NCBI GenBank assembly: GCA_033060915.1
Contig: CM065392.1
Coordinates: 14,731,501 to 14,795,500, forward strand
Direction: 5' to 3'
Source: Euryodendron excelsum
Taxonomy: Eukaryota; Streptophyta; Magnoliopsida; Ericales; Pentaphylacaceae
Length of the DNA stretch: 64,000 nt
The position numbers and the translations under genes were made by a program. The notes beneath the pieces were generated by a model. The model was not told where the DNA came from. It ran no database searches and saw only the letters and a list, made by a program, of their open reading frames with translations. This document shows, piece after piece, positions 1-12,249 of this stretch (within the stretch, counting starts at the first letter, position 1; each line of letters begins with the position of its first letter).

Positions 1-2512
1 CACAAATTCAGTGCAAAACTCTGCTCCACTTAAAACAAAGCTTGAATTCCCTCAAAACCCTAATTCTTTCAAGCTTTTTCAAACCTTAGCTTCCATACAC
101 TCAAACCCTAGCTTCTATATACTCTATACACTTAAATACAAAACTTAAACCATCCATTGAAGCAAACAAAGCATTCAAAATAAAAAGAAAACAAGATAAG
201 CTTTTAATTTAGATTATGCAATCCCCCTCTCTTTTCTCTCCTAATCCACTTAGGTTCTCTTCTTTTTTAATTCCCATATTCTACCTCCTCTTTTTGCATA
301 CTTGAAACACGAGACCTCTCAGCTCATGCCTAAGAAGAGTTGTTGAAAGTCACTATGCTGGGGGCTTTCTTCAAGTTCAACCTAAGGCGGTGTGGACTCG
401 GCCTCCCTTGATTATGTGGTAAAGCCTAACTTTGTATGTTCACGACCCTATTGCGTGGTGGTTATCATGTTCATGCATTGTATTCAAAGTTGCATTCAAA
501 GTTATTTTTAAATTTGCATCAAAGTTCTCTTTCAAAATTTGCATTCAAAACCTCTTTTCTCAAATTTGTTTTTAAAACCACAATCCTAGGATGATTCTAG
601 CCATTCCATGGTTAGGGTCATTTTAGGGAAGTGTTATATTCAATGTGACCATCAAGGTCCAAATTTAAGTTCGAGTCTTAAATTGTTTTTATCAAAATCA
701 CAATTTTAAGATAATTCTGACCATTCCATGGTTAGAATTGTTTTAGAAGAGTGCTACATTCAATGTGATCATTAGGGTTTATATTTCAAACCTAAGTTAT
801 TGTCAAAATCATAACCCTAGAATGGCTATAATTTTTTCATGGTTAGAATCGTTTTAGGAAAGTGAGGTATTTATGAGATTTGCAAAAGTCCACATTCAAA
901 CCTCTTTCCAAATAATTCTGTAAATCTACTTCCTAAAAACTCTTTTCAAATATCTATTTTTCAAAACCTCTTTGTCTTAAAGTTCAAGTCAAAACCCTAT
1001 AGTCCATGATTAGGAAATCCTAATTCGTTTATTAAAATCATGACTTTCTATTTTGCCTCAAATCATAGATTTTCAAAACTCCTTTTTTCACCAAATTATA
1101 GATTTCTAAATCCAAGATTTTCAAAACTTAACCTATCCAATTCCATATCAAATCAAATCTTCCAATTTAGGAAATCAAACCAAATTCTCCAATTTTAGAA
1201 ACAAAATCAAATCATCTATTTTTAGAAATAAAATAGAATCTTTAACTTTAGGTAATAGAAATTGAATCTTTCCTAGTTCAAACCTTTCATAATTTCAAAC
1301 TTCCAAATCTTTCCAAATTCAAATCTTTCCAAAATTAACTCTTTCCTAAAATAGAACTTTTCTAATTTGGAACCTTTCTAATTCGAAATTTTTCTAAAAT
1401 TCAACTTCTAAAATCAAACATTTCTATTTCAATTGCATGTTTCAACCATAGGTTACCTAAGTCTTAAGATGTCTGAACCCTAGTTTAACCCTAACCCTAA
1501 AGTTAGGAAGTATCAACTCTCTTCTAAAAACTCAAGTCTAAAACCAAGATGGTTATCAAACTTCAATGCAACTTAAATTGATTTCAAAGTTCAACTCAAT
1601 CTTTTCAAATCCAATCCAAGTGCAATTTCAAGTCATCAAATTCAATTTCAAATTGAAGTCAATTTCAAGTTCGATTTCAAATCAAAACCAATTTCAAATC
1701 AAAGTTCAATTTTCCAATCAAAATTCAAATTAAACTTTTTCAAGACAAACTTTTCAAAGATCCCAAAGTGTCTTTTCAAATCAAACAAGACCTTAGAGTG
1801 TCTATTTTTAATCAGACCCCGAGTCTGAACTACGATTGACATGATTTTCGACAAATGGATGCGTGGGCAACCCTCATAGGTGCAGTTACAACCTTTTTTA
1901 AGTTTTCAATTTTCACAACCTTTTCAAGCTTCAAATCCGCTCTTCAAATCTATTTTTAAAATGAAATCATTTTCTTGCACTTGCATGTCATGCATCATAT
2001 CAAATCTCTTTCTAAAATTCTCAAAGTAGATATAATTGGACAATAGATAGCCGAAAATTCTAAATGAGTGAACCTCGGGTGAATAGACATGTAGGTACCG
2101 CAGGGGTGGGATAGGGTGATAGCCTAGTGCGTCTTCCCTATACGTAACCAACTTTCGAACCTAGAATCACTGTTTTTGAAAGACCAAAAATGAGGTTATT
2201 TTAAAAAAAGAGCTTAAATCTTTCCAAAGGTTGCTAAACAACCTGTTTTTCTTAAAAACTCTCTCTTGAGGAAGTTTTTCAAAACCTTTTCAAAAATCCT
2301 AAGTTTAATTTTCAGATTGCATTTATTTTTAGGTGACCTAACCCACCTTAACAAAGTTAGGTGGCGACTCCAAATCTTTTCCAAAAGCCCTTGTTCAAGT
2401 CAATTTCCAATTCAAACCTAGTCGCACTAGTTCTTCTAGGTGGATGAGGTGTAACGAGAGAGTACCATATTTTTCTAATTTCCTCAAGTGCGAAAAATCG
2501 GGCCACAATAGC
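1..2512 (+). repeat. 5' LTR (3' part only) of the long-LTR gypsy element
   Basis: It aligns by eye with 12284-14813, including a stretch before the LTR end that carries the shared motif cctcaagtgcgaaaaatc. The U3 part and TATA box lie left of the window. The region is AT-rich, with many TTCAAA-like words and a block of about 115-bp repeats (573-880). Short ORFs here, for example 1924-2151 on the minus strand, do not resemble any protein and are not called. Confidence 0.8.
573..880 (+). repeat. About 115-bp degenerate tandem repeat inside the LTR
   Basis: Three successive units contain the phrases 'caaaatca(c/t)aa', 'ccat(g)gttag' and 'gtttta(g)gaa(g)agtg'. The same units recur in the other plus-strand LTR at about 12880-13180. 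The repeat is therefore part of the LTR family and not a local event. Confidence 0.6.
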
Positions 2513-2530
2513 TGGCGATTCCATTAGGGA
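2513..2530 (+). promoter_or_regulatory. Primer-binding site of the long-LTR element
   Basis: Directly after the LTR end is tggcgattccattaggga. This resembles the tggcgactcc-type primer sites following the 5' LTR in Tat/Ogre-like gypsy elements. The position fits the end of homology with the other LTR: the 3' copy diverges at the same point (14813). The tRNA that would prime is not determined here. Confidence 0.6.
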
Positions 2531-3552
2531 CGCTTAGAGAGTTAGGTCACTATCATGTCTCTTCACCCTTCAGTCATCTAGAATCTTCAATTAATTTGCA
2601 AAATTCTGTCCACTTTAAATTTTTTAAAATTAAAATTTCAAAGTTACTTTCAAAAACATGCCATCACTTGCATTCAATTTATATTCAATTATGATATCTT
2701 GCATTAAGTTTGCTATCATGGTACTGACTTTGTGCATTTTCTTTTGTAAGTGGACCCTTGTTCACATTTTATTTTATGTCATATTAACTGCCATGTATGT
2801 CATGAATGAATAGGATGGAATGGACATGATGGATGAGAGTTGTTGCACCATTTCCTCCGTTTTTCAAAATTCTACACATACTACATATGCACTTGCATTT
2901 GCTTATTTGTATTATTACCTGGTTACGTACCTTCTAGTTAGAAGGGAGAACGGTATATTGGTTGTAGGTGGATGCTGTGTCAGTTTCTTAGCCTACGGCT
3001 TTTTGATGGTTTCTCTGCTTGGATCACCAACCGATAATGGCACCACCTTGGGGAGTGGGCCTAGGTTTGGAGATCTGGGAATCGAGTTTTCTTATGAAGC
3101 ATTAGTAAACCCTTAACCTTATGTTCATGTAAAAACCATGCATAGCCAAATCTTTGTCGGATTTAAGACACGCACGTCAATTTCAAAACCATGGAGAAAA
3201 GGGTGACCGTTTTACTTTTCTTTATCCTTGTCTATTCCTACTGTTATAATGCTTGTATAAATGCTTATGCATGCATATTTATTTTACGATTGCATTCTCT
3301 CTCCTTATACTCTTGGCATATACGTACATGCATTCAATACTCCATTTCAAGATGAGAGTTCCAAAGTAACTCAAGTCACTACATTCTCATGCATATGATC
3401 AACCCATAGAGAGTGACACCACAACCACTCTTCTTTGCATAAAACCTACCAAAATCCTAAGGGTTCCCACGTAACCCTAAGGACTCATGGCATGCATTTC
3501 AAGTCATTCCATGAAGTAGGGCCCCAATCCCACTATACTCACAAAGATAAGG
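2531..3552 (+). other. Untranslated leader between primer site and gag
   Basis: About 1 kb without a recognisable gene. It contains one open frame (2820-3116, 98 codons) encoding a hydrophobic peptide I do not recognise. It may be chance, because nothing in its composition or neighbourhood supports a gene. Confidence 0.5.
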
Positions 3553-4470
3553 TTGCCAAGAAGACAATGGGAAACCAAAGACTCTAAAATAGCCAACCCA
3601 AGAAACGTGCTTCAATCTGACACAGTGGAGAAAAACAAAGAGGACTCCAAGGGGGCTAGCATCGAAGAAGAAGAAACTATACTGCTCTTGCCTGCTGTGA
3701 AAAGAGCTCCCCTAGACCCTCTTAGTTTGAAGATCCAAGGGTTAAAAGACTCACTGCGAAGCCTCTATGGCCATGACACTTTTGGACTTGCCTTCTATGA
3801 TGAGCTGTGCTTCTTCCCGAGCCATTTAAGACCAACCAAGTTCAAAATGCTCGATTTCCAGAAGTATGATGGCATTGGCAACCCTATAACCCATCTTCAA
3901 CTTTATGCTGAGGTATTAAGTGTCTATAAGAATGATCCAAAACTCCACATGCAACTGTTCCAACATAGTCTTATTGGATTTGCCCTACACTGGTTCGCCC
4001 AACTCAACCTAAGGAAGATCACAACTTGGATCGAATTGGTTAATGCATTAAAGGCCTAATAACGTCACAACATAGACCTCACTAACCGATGGTCCTTGAT
4101 GACAATGAGCAAAGGAGAGAAAGAAAGCGCTAAGAGCTATGCCCTTAGATGGAGAGAAGCAGCAACACAAGTCAATCCCCCTCTAGAAGAAAAAGAGTAT
4201 GTTCAACTGTTTGTAGATACTTTTCAAGGCATATATTACGAAAAGCTCTGCATGAGTGTGGGGAAAAGTTTCTCTGAGCTTATCATGCAAGGGGAGATGA
4301 TAGAGAACGGTCTAAAGACGATAAGGATTATAGATCCCTATGCAAAAATTGGAAAGAGTTCTGCTAACATAGCCAAGAAGGTGGCTACTGCAAGGGGGGT
4401 AATTAAGAAAGAGAGTGAGGTGTCTACCATCTTGCCCATTCAACCACCACAATACCATCCACTACTCTAG
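3553..4470 (+). pseudogene. gag: gag, Ty3/gypsy (Tat-like), interrupted
   Basis: Gag is the structural protein that packages element RNA. The frame opens at 3553 with a charged N-terminal part. From about residue 95 it shows the retrotransposon gag domain: a KFKMLDFQKYDG start, THLQLY, then a LQFF-type helix seen as MQLFQHSLIGFAL, and HWFAQL. Two consecutive stops (4057-4062) interrupt it in frame. The domain continues in the same frame, with NRWSLMTMSKGEKES, SYALRWREAA, VNPPLEE and LFVDTF, which is the usual second half of this gag type. A further stop lies at 4468-4470. No CCHC knuckle was found after it. The two stops plus the missing pol make this a dead gene. Confidence 0.85.
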
Positions 4471-4622
4471 TCACATCCTACTTTAACCATGCCACTCAAG
4501 CACCTAACTTTGGCCCTACTGGGGCACGACCCAACTTCAATAGGCCAGTTCGATGCATCCGCACCTTTGATACCTTAGTCTGCACCCAAACAAAAACCTA
4601 GCATAACCTTCTAAAGAAACAA

Positions 4623-5276
4623 ATGCTGAAACTCATACTAGCCTCTCCATTGCCAAGCGCTTTACCTCTGACCTTCAATGGTGCCCTCACTTGCGAATAC
4701 CTGGTACTAGAGGAAATAAAAGAGGAGGATGAATTGGATGTGATCGTGGTCAAAGATTATGATGGGAATTGTGAGATTGATAAAAAAAGTGACTGGGAAG
4801 AGGAATTTCTGCCACACCCAACCTATCTCTATAATCCCAATGAAGTATATGATCCTTTTGATTGGCCAGTTGAGGAGTCCGTACCTATGGAAGGGGTCCC
4901 TACCAGAGACATGGCCGCCGATGGGTGGGGTAATGAATTTTTACAACCTAAGTATGCAGTAGCTGAACGCCACCTATCAGAAAACCCTTGGTCCATGACT
5001 GAATTCGATTATGAAGATATGGGTTAGGGACTTAAGAAGTTAAAAGTCCCAGCTAGACCATTCGAACAGGAGGGAGGCGAGCTAGCTAACTTATTTATTG
5101 AAGAAACTAAGGAGGCAACGGGGGATAATAAGAAGGTCAATGAAGCTAACAACTGCACCATCATTGTCAACTCACCCAGAGCCCTAAAAGAAGCCCATGT
5201 CTTCCTTGCTTGGTCCAAAGATCTCAATGATGGATGGAGTATCAAGGATGTGGGCATTATTCCAAAGCCCAATTGA
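4623..5276 (+). pseudogene. Acidic downstream part of the gag region, function unrecognised
   Basis: An open frame runs 4623-5027 (134 codons). It is rich in Glu/Asp (EEIKEEDELDV, DWEEEF) and contains tyrosine/proline motifs. It stops, and a short coding-like stretch follows in another frame up to 5276 (ALKEAHVFLAWSKDLNDGW). The position downstream of gag suggests the linker between gag and protease found in Tat/Ogre-like elements. No D(S/T)G protease motif is visible, so I only claim a gag-pro linker remnant. Confidence 0.45.
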
Positions 5277-7309
5277 GAGGGTTCTCGTTAACAACGTATA
5301 AGAGAGGGGTGTTCTCACCTGCTTTTTTTCTATCCTTTTTATTTCTTATCTTTTAATTTATGTCTGCATTTTCAATCTTATAAGAACCCTATGCTTTTTC
5401 ATCGAAATAATAAAACGATAGTTTTTCATTCGACTGTTGTTATCTCATACTCTTGTGAATGGTGAATGCTTTAAAAAAGGGGTGCGTTCTATCTCGTGTA
5501 AGATATACCTTGAAGATTATGATAGCATGAGTTAACCGCTCGCCGAATGATCAACTTTTCAAAGAGAGAGAGGATAAGGATGAGTGAGAAAACCGCCCAA
5601 AAAGTAGCATTTACAATACACCAAAGCTAAGCGATGGGTAGCCAGACTGTCAAGAAGAAGATGAGCCATGTTTCATTTAAAAAAAAATGTATATTCCCTT
5701 TGCTCAACACACTTGTGCCTCGCAAAAAGAAAAAATTTATTGTCAACCCCAATCCAAAACCATTTCCCCACACTGGGGTAGACAGATAACTAAGATCTCG
5801 GCAAAGAAAGTCACTTATTTTCCATCAAGCTGAAGCAATGTGAAGGCTCCATTGATCAAGCAACCTAGTTCAAAATGAAGAGAGACCCTCATTTCACTTC
5901 TTATATGATCAAAAGCAACCATTGTTAAACCTATTGAGGCAGTTATGTTCCTTCCAAGGAAACCTTAACCTAAGGATCACTGCCCACAATGGGTTTAGAA
6001 TGAAACACTAAGAGAAAATATATCCAAGAAAAAATGGGTTACAGACGTGTCCATCTCACAAAAAGAAAAAAAAGAAGAGAAGAAAAAGGAAAGCAAAAAA
6101 AGGAGGATCCATCAAGGGGCAAGCAAAAATAAAAGAATAAAAAAATAACCCTCAATTAGAAGATTAACAAGTAAGCCACAAGAAAGGATGACTCATTTCA
6201 TGCCATCTTGAAGAGCATGTAATAAAAGGCAAGAAGGAAAATCCAAAGGTGATCTTAGGTGATAAGGAAGCCCACTAGAAGTAATAGGTTCGAGCCTTAC
6301 CTTTTCTTACAAAAACTTAGAACCATGGCCTACATTAAAACCTTAATAAAGTCCTCTTCGATTGAAAAGGGATCGATTGATCCAAATGAGCCAGACATGT
6401 TGCCAAGGCTAAGAAAGAATTCTAGGGGACAAAGCCCTACTAGAATACCAACTAAGGATGATATGGATCTAAACCCTACTGAGAATAACATTAAATTTGA
6501 GCCTACATATCCCGTTCATTCTCAAAACCCTATAACTTAGCCTACATTACGGTCCTAAATCAAAGTCTCCTCAAATTGAAAGACTGGCTGGTTATCGCTC
6601 TGCCAAAGTTCATGTGAGTTGTTGCCTAAGCCCCCTGAGGGTTGAGAAGTCAAGCCAAATGATCCCAAACACTAACCCAAGCAGAGAGTGGGAGTCGATC
6701 AGAAGGATGAGAAAGTTATGAAATGCTATCATCATCTGATTAAGGCAAGGTTAAGCCAAACGAGAGGCCAAACCCCTGAAAAAGAGGGGATCGCCATTCA
6801 AAGGATGCAAAGCTTGATAATACCCCATCCATTTTGTTAATTGATGTATTCCTCACATGTGCATGCATTTTATAAAAATTTCAGCATGAGCTTTAAATAT
6901 ATAAGACATAGCTCCCTGTAGAAATAGAAGTCACCAAAGCAATCTAATATCATATCTACAACATGTAATAAACATACATCATTAATATCATGATGGTCCC
7001 AACTATATCCCTGTTCATGCCTTTGTCCATATATGTAGCTATCTAAATTATAAACATCCATTTTGTTTACAGATTACAAATAAAATAGACTGATAAAAGA
7101 ATTAAAATGTATGTCTAGGACATGGTGCAGAAGGAAAGAGGGGGCTATGACAAGGGGCACGCATCAAGGGTCAAAATTAATGTCTGGGTCAAAATCTCCA
7201 AAACCTAGCTCAGGAGGAGGCGGCCAAATACTGGAAGCACCAGTATCCTATAAGGAAGAAGAGCTTGAATCAGCAAAGCATGTAGATAACTAAATAAAGC
7301 CAGAATAAA
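5277..7309 (+). other. Non-coding spacer where pol would be expected
   Basis: About 2 kb with no RT, RNase H or integrase motif on either strand. It holds purine-rich stretches (6055-6150, mostly A and G) and a 93-codon open frame at 6259-6540 that I do not recognise. The composition looks like the internal spacer of non-autonomous LTR elements. Confidence 0.55.
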
Positions 7310-8986
7310 CGAGTGAAGTGACAACATACCCCACCACCTCCCATCTGAGCCAACCGTGCGGTCAAATCAGCTACCTTAGCTTGGTCTTGGTCCTTCTCCA
7401 TCTATAATTGGTCCCTCTCGATTTTGTACCAGTCTCTCTGATCCATTATAGCAGCAAACTCAGCGTAAGGCACATACCCCCAGCTCGACGTCACAAATCT
7501 ACTACCTCTTGGCTCATGGCGTAATCTCTAACCATAACCTCTAACTAGGTGAAGGCACTTATGGAGTGAGCTTCGAAATGTGTGGCGTAGTCAGTCTCTG
7601 GAGGAAGCAAAAAACTAGCACCCGGCTAATGCTCCTAGTACGGAATAGGGACCCCCTTGACTAAAGCTCTGTACATATACTCAGGGGATCCCCAGCTGAC
7701 CGGAACTCCTTGTGGAAGTGGCGCCAATGCCAGTCTCCTAGATAGGACTCCCAGGACTTATCACTTAGAAAGGAAATCCTTAATATAGACCTCGCGACTA
7801 GATACCTGACTGCCTCATAATGAACCGATCCCACAAAGGGCCGCTAGATCGATGGGCCACCTGATAACGAGTCCATCTCAAAGCCCGGGGATAAGGGTCA
7901 GCCTCTACTACCTCTAGACGGCGAACCGACAAGTATTCATAACTCCACCAGACCAGAAAGGGCTAAAACCCGGTCACACTGCCCCAGCAGGAGAAGGTCT
8001 AGACTTGCATGGATCTAAGAAAGCAACTAAAAGAGAAAGACCCCTAGTCTAGCTCTGACAAGGCTCCCAAGTTGGCTACCACACTCACCAATTTGAAAGG
8101 GACGATCGACTTATTGTTGTTACAGAAGCAGCTAAAAATAATAAATAGAACCAGTCGTCGCCTCATAATATCTCTTCACTCAGGTGGTGGCTCTACAAAA
8201 AAGGTACTCTCATCTCAACTAAGCCAGGAGGCGGCAAGTCCAATAAAGTAAAAGCCTCGGCCTTACTCACTGGCTGTAAGGTGATCTAACAGCCAACAAA
8301 AGAAAGCTCCATGATAATGGCCCAGTCTAACGGAGTAGGACTTAGCTCAAAACCCACAAAATGGAAGGTCCCTATCTCACCAAACCATCTCTTGATCAGT
8401 GCCAATACTAAATGGCAGTTCAGACAGGGTGCCTGTGATCCCATGAATGCCTCGAACCCAATCTCTACCAGAAAGGCATGGTAGGATGGAGCGGTCTGCT
8501 GCATAGTACTAAAAGCCTGGTAGATGACCACTTTAAATGATGTATGTACACGGGAATGGGGCAAGTGCTACCGAGAATATACATTGGGATGATGGGCTAA
8601 GTCCTTTAATGGTGGAATGTCTGGTATCTTTAGATCTCCCAAATTCGCATTTGTCTGCTTCCACCTAGTAGAGGCCTTACTGTAACTAGTCACACGGTCT
8701 TACTGTAACCAGTCACACGGTCTCCCAAGCCCGGGGCCTCATTCTCAGCATCCATCTCTCCCTTAAATGTTGGGGAGACTGGAGGAAAAAGGTTAACCGG
8801 AGGTATACTTTCTCTCACGCTCTGACTGGAAGAAGCCCTAATCGCTAATGTACAACCACCTCTAGGTCGACTGGAATTACCTACGGAATCTGTGCGCACC
8901 CCTTTGCTGGACTGATGTTTTCGCTTAGAACCGTCATTACCGGTGTCTGCTACCTTAAAAGTCAAATTAAGGTAAAAAGACATCAT
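7310..8986 (-). pseudogene. Antisense extra ORF with plant-mobile-domain-like segment, degenerate
   Basis: On the minus strand an open stretch at 8986-8690 is rich in Ser, Arg and Gly. A second at 8564-8286 contains ALIKRWFGEIGTFHF followed by ELSPTPLDWAIIMELSFVG. That pattern (hydrophobic helix, RW..., TFHF, E.(T/S)(I/V)TP.D, G) is typical of the plant mobile domain and of the extra ORFs many Tat-type gypsy elements carry between pol and the 3' LTR, often antisense. Further down, near 7520-7320, the frame reads SWGYVPYAEFAAIMDQRDWYK and then a charged heptad-like stretch (MEKDQDQAKVADLTARL) that could form a coiled coil. Several stops and frame changes separate the pieces. The role of such ORFs is unknown. 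Confidence 0.6.
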
Positions 8987-10580
8987 TATACAATATATGC
9001 AGTTTAAACGATAGAAAGGTACAACAAAAGATAAAATAAAGAAAGAAAGAATGACACAGATCCTGTTCCCTTACTCCAACAAAGTTTATTCTAGTCATTA
9101 TCAAAAGGTTTTTAAACCTTTTCCTTCAAAAAGCCTTATTCAAAATTAATTTTCAAATGTTTCCTAAACTTTTTCTTTCAAAAGTTTATTTTTAAAATCA
9201 ATTCTCATAAGGTTTCCTAAACTTTTTCTTTCAAAAGTTTATTTTTCAAAATCAATTTTGAAGTTTTTAAAACGTTTCCTTCAAAAGTTTTATCCAAAGT
9301 CCATTTTCAAAGGTTTCTCTAAGCTTTTCTTTCAAAAAGTTCTATTTTAGAGGCCCCCGAGTTTCTCGGGATCTTCTTTGTCAAAAGGCCCCATTCTCAA
9401 AGGTTTTTAAACTTTTTTCTTCAAAAAGGCTTATTCAAAATCAATTTCAAAGGTTTCCTAAATTGTTTCCTTCAAAAGTTTATTTTCAAAATCCACCCTC
9501 AAATGTTTTATATATTTTTCCTTCAAAAGGATTTTATCTCAAAAATTTTCTAACTCTCCTCTAATTTAAAAAATTTTTGACAAAATTTTGTTTATAATTA
9601 GTCCTTACAATGCCCAAGACTCGATAATAGAACACAAACCATGCCCCCACGCCATTACAATCACATAGCACTAACATACATAAAACAATCTATGCACATT
9701 CTTAAATTTTTTAATTTCCAAACATATGTTCTATTTTCCAAAAATTCAACGGTCTTCAAAATTGTTGCACATTCTTTCAAAAATACTTCAAATGTTTTTT
9801 AAAATATTTTCATATTTTTCTGAATATCAAACTCAAATAATTCCATCAATTTCTTAATTTTCTCTATTTTCTAAGCATTTTTCTATTTTCTAAAAAATAA
9901 AAAATTCAAAAAGTTATCCAAAAATTACGAAATTTCATACGGTTGTTCAAAACATTTTTTTTAAGGTACATGGTGTAAAAATCTAGCCAAGAAACCCAAT
10001 ACCCAAATTGCAAGGGCAAATTTCCAATTCTTGCAAAAACTCTCTTTATATAAACATGCAAAACTATTCAAACTCAATTCAATGAGTATCAAAAGGAAGA
10101 AACAACAGCACTATAGTGTTCAAAGCACATCAAAACAATAATTTTGACTGTTCACACAACTCAAATAGAGTTTTATATATCAAAAGCAACACAAAATAAA
10201 AAACTTACCTCTTAAAGTTCTCTAGCGAAATCTTCTTTCTTTGGTAACAATTCCGATGATAGTGACTGCTTTCAGTAACGTTTCGGTGTCCATTAAACTT
10301 ACTCCTTCAATGCCTACGAGTCTCTCCTTGCAAAAAACTCAAAAAAGGTTCTTAATGCCCAATGTTCTTTTAAACTTGGAGCCACTAGTAGTGGTGCCAT
10401 AAACAAAATTCTGGGCAACTTCGCCCTTTTACTTGCCAAAATTAAATTTCAAATGCTACCTTGGGCCAATCTACCAACTTCAAGCTCCAGTCTTAAAAAA
10501 AATCTTTAAATTTCATCCCTCTGATCGCCTCGCGGTTAACATAAGACCCTTACTTTATCATTTTTTGCCTTCAATAAGCA
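8987..10580. other. Non-coding 3' internal region of the long-LTR element
   Basis: It contains no gene. It includes a block of degenerate tandem repeats (listed separately), AT-rich spacer, and from about 10385 a stretch shared with the minus-strand copy near 18200 (cgcggttaacataagaccc). Confidence 0.5.
9090..9560 (+). repeat. Degenerate ~60-70-bp tandem repeats before the 3' LTR
   Basis: Units share the phrase tttccttcaaaagtttat followed by caaaatcaatttt and caaaggtttcctaaac. About seven units are visible. A related block in reverse orientation lies at 18360-18790 inside the minus-strand copy, which links the two elements. Confidence 0.6.
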
Positions 10581-10602
10581 AAGACAGAAAAAGAGGGGCA
10601 GC
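10581..10602 (+). promoter_or_regulatory. Polypurine tract before the 3' LTR
   Basis: The run aagacagaaaaagagggg followed by cagc directly precedes the LTR start. A purine run here is where plus-strand DNA synthesis of an LTR element starts. This supports 10603 as the LTR boundary. Confidence 0.6.
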
Positions 10603-12175
10603 TATAAGCACACAATTTTTTCCCGCTAGGCAATCTTCGACTCGACCAAACTTACATTCAAGCTGACATAGACATATTCAAGCCCAAACTGGCTTTTTGG
10701 ACTCAATGCAATCAATCAATCGCTTTGCGGGCCCATCAGGTCCAATAGAGGCAAAATGACCAAAATACCTTTAGAGTATTACTTAGTCCAATTCCAGTTG
10801 GCACATCTTCCTAAAGATGGTAAGCTCATATTTCAACCTCAATTCTAGTTTTAATTCCAATCCAGTCAATCAAACTTAATCTGGCACGTCTTTGGAGAAA
10901 GTTAATCCCTCAGATGATAAGTCCATCTAGTTCGGCATGTATACCGAGAAAATTTCTCGAAATGATAAGTCCCTTCAAACCTATTGACTGGGATAGAACT
11001 CAAGTCCTTGAGATGGTAGAGCGGTTTACTTCTGCTACGTGCTAGCCTGCCAATGTAGAATGTCTACTATCCAGCACGTCGATCGAAAAAGTACCTAAGG
11101 CTCCAAAACGATAAGACCATCCAACAGCTTATTGAAATCAGGCAATCTTTGGAATGAGCGCACACCATCGGAATGATGAAAACACTCATAAACATCGCAA
11201 TCGTCAGAGTAGCGGAAACACTCACAAACAGGTCGACATTAGAAATTGTCAACAAAACCTCTATGTCAAGGAACCGAACAAGCCTCTTGGCCGTGATACG
11301 TTTACTGAATGACGAGATACCTTTGAAAACTAACTTGTCACACACTGTCAGAGTAATGGAAACACTTAAAACCTGGGTCAATACCAGTGCCTGCTAGCCC
11401 ATTCCGGTGAAAAATGACCAAACTACCCCTTGGGCCCTTCTAGCACGCTTCTCGAGAAAGTATCTATACCCTCAAAGTGATAAGTCCACCATTCCAAGAT
11501 TGTCCCAAGAAAAATCTAGCATGTTCAAGTGCCTTCCAGTTGCTTCCGGACCGATTTAGGGAGCGTTCGGTCAAAATTATCATTTTGCCTCTAAGTATTT
11601 GATCGCCTCCGAGAACCACACCGGCTCTGGGTATCAAACTAGTTACCTCCCAAGAATGCTTCTTATAGTATTCCTAACCTTCTAGCACCTTTTCGGACCA
11701 TTCCGAGTCTATTCTGGTGAGCTTGGTGCAAAATGACCACTTTGCCCCTAGTGAGCTGGTCGCCTTTTCCAACCATAATGGCACTGGGTTTTAAATCAGA
11801 AACCCCTAGAAACACTCTCGATAGTGTTTCTAACCTTCAAGCCTTCTTATGGGTTACTCCGGGTCCATTCCGATGTTTCTTTGATCTAATTGACCGTTTT
11901 GGCCCCAGTGGGCCGGTCAACCTTTTTAATTATTCCAGCTCTAGTTATCAAGCCGTTTACCTCTCGGAAACTCTTTTAGAGGTTTTGGTCCATTCCCGAC
12001 TGAGTCTTGTTACTCAAAACCTTCTGGATTATTTTTGGACTTTCTAGAGTCATTTCTAGTGGAGCCAAGTCAAAAATTGTATGGTAGTCACTAGGACAGG
12101 AGCCCAAATCTTTTGCATTATGTCCTAAGGGTCAAAAGATATGTTTTGCACCTTAAAACTTGACTAAGTGGCTGT

Positions 12176-12210
12176 AGTGGCGCCAAGCCAATAAATGACC
12201 TGGCGCCACT
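12176..12210 (+). promoter_or_regulatory. Perfect 10-bp inverted repeat upstream of LTR TATA box
   Basis: agtggcgcca (12176-12185) and tggcgccact (12201-12210) are exact reverse complements separated by 15 bases, and lie about 30 bp before the TATA box. A weaker version occurs at the same place in the LTR at 26075-26110. It could be a protein-binding site or an RNA hairpin; its function is unknown. Confidence 0.55.
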
Positions 12211-12241
12211 GCAATAGGCACTAGTTTTTGTTCGGTTTGCC

Positions 12242-12249
12242 TATAAATA
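12242..12249 (+). promoter_or_regulatory. TATA box of the 3' LTR
   Basis: tataaata in the context gcctataaatacagac. The same context recurs in the related LTRs at 26128-26135 (plus) and 17387-17394 (minus), so it is conserved in the family. It is the likely start of element transcription. Confidence 0.65.

Noticed and set aside
1484..1500. aaccctaaccctaaa, plant telomere-like motif
   Set aside because: Only two units, inside an LTR; a diverged form is in the sister LTR near 13815.
2820..3116. 98-codon hydrophobic open frame in the gypsy leader
   Set aside because: No recognisable domain; it lies between primer site and gag where non-coding leader is expected.
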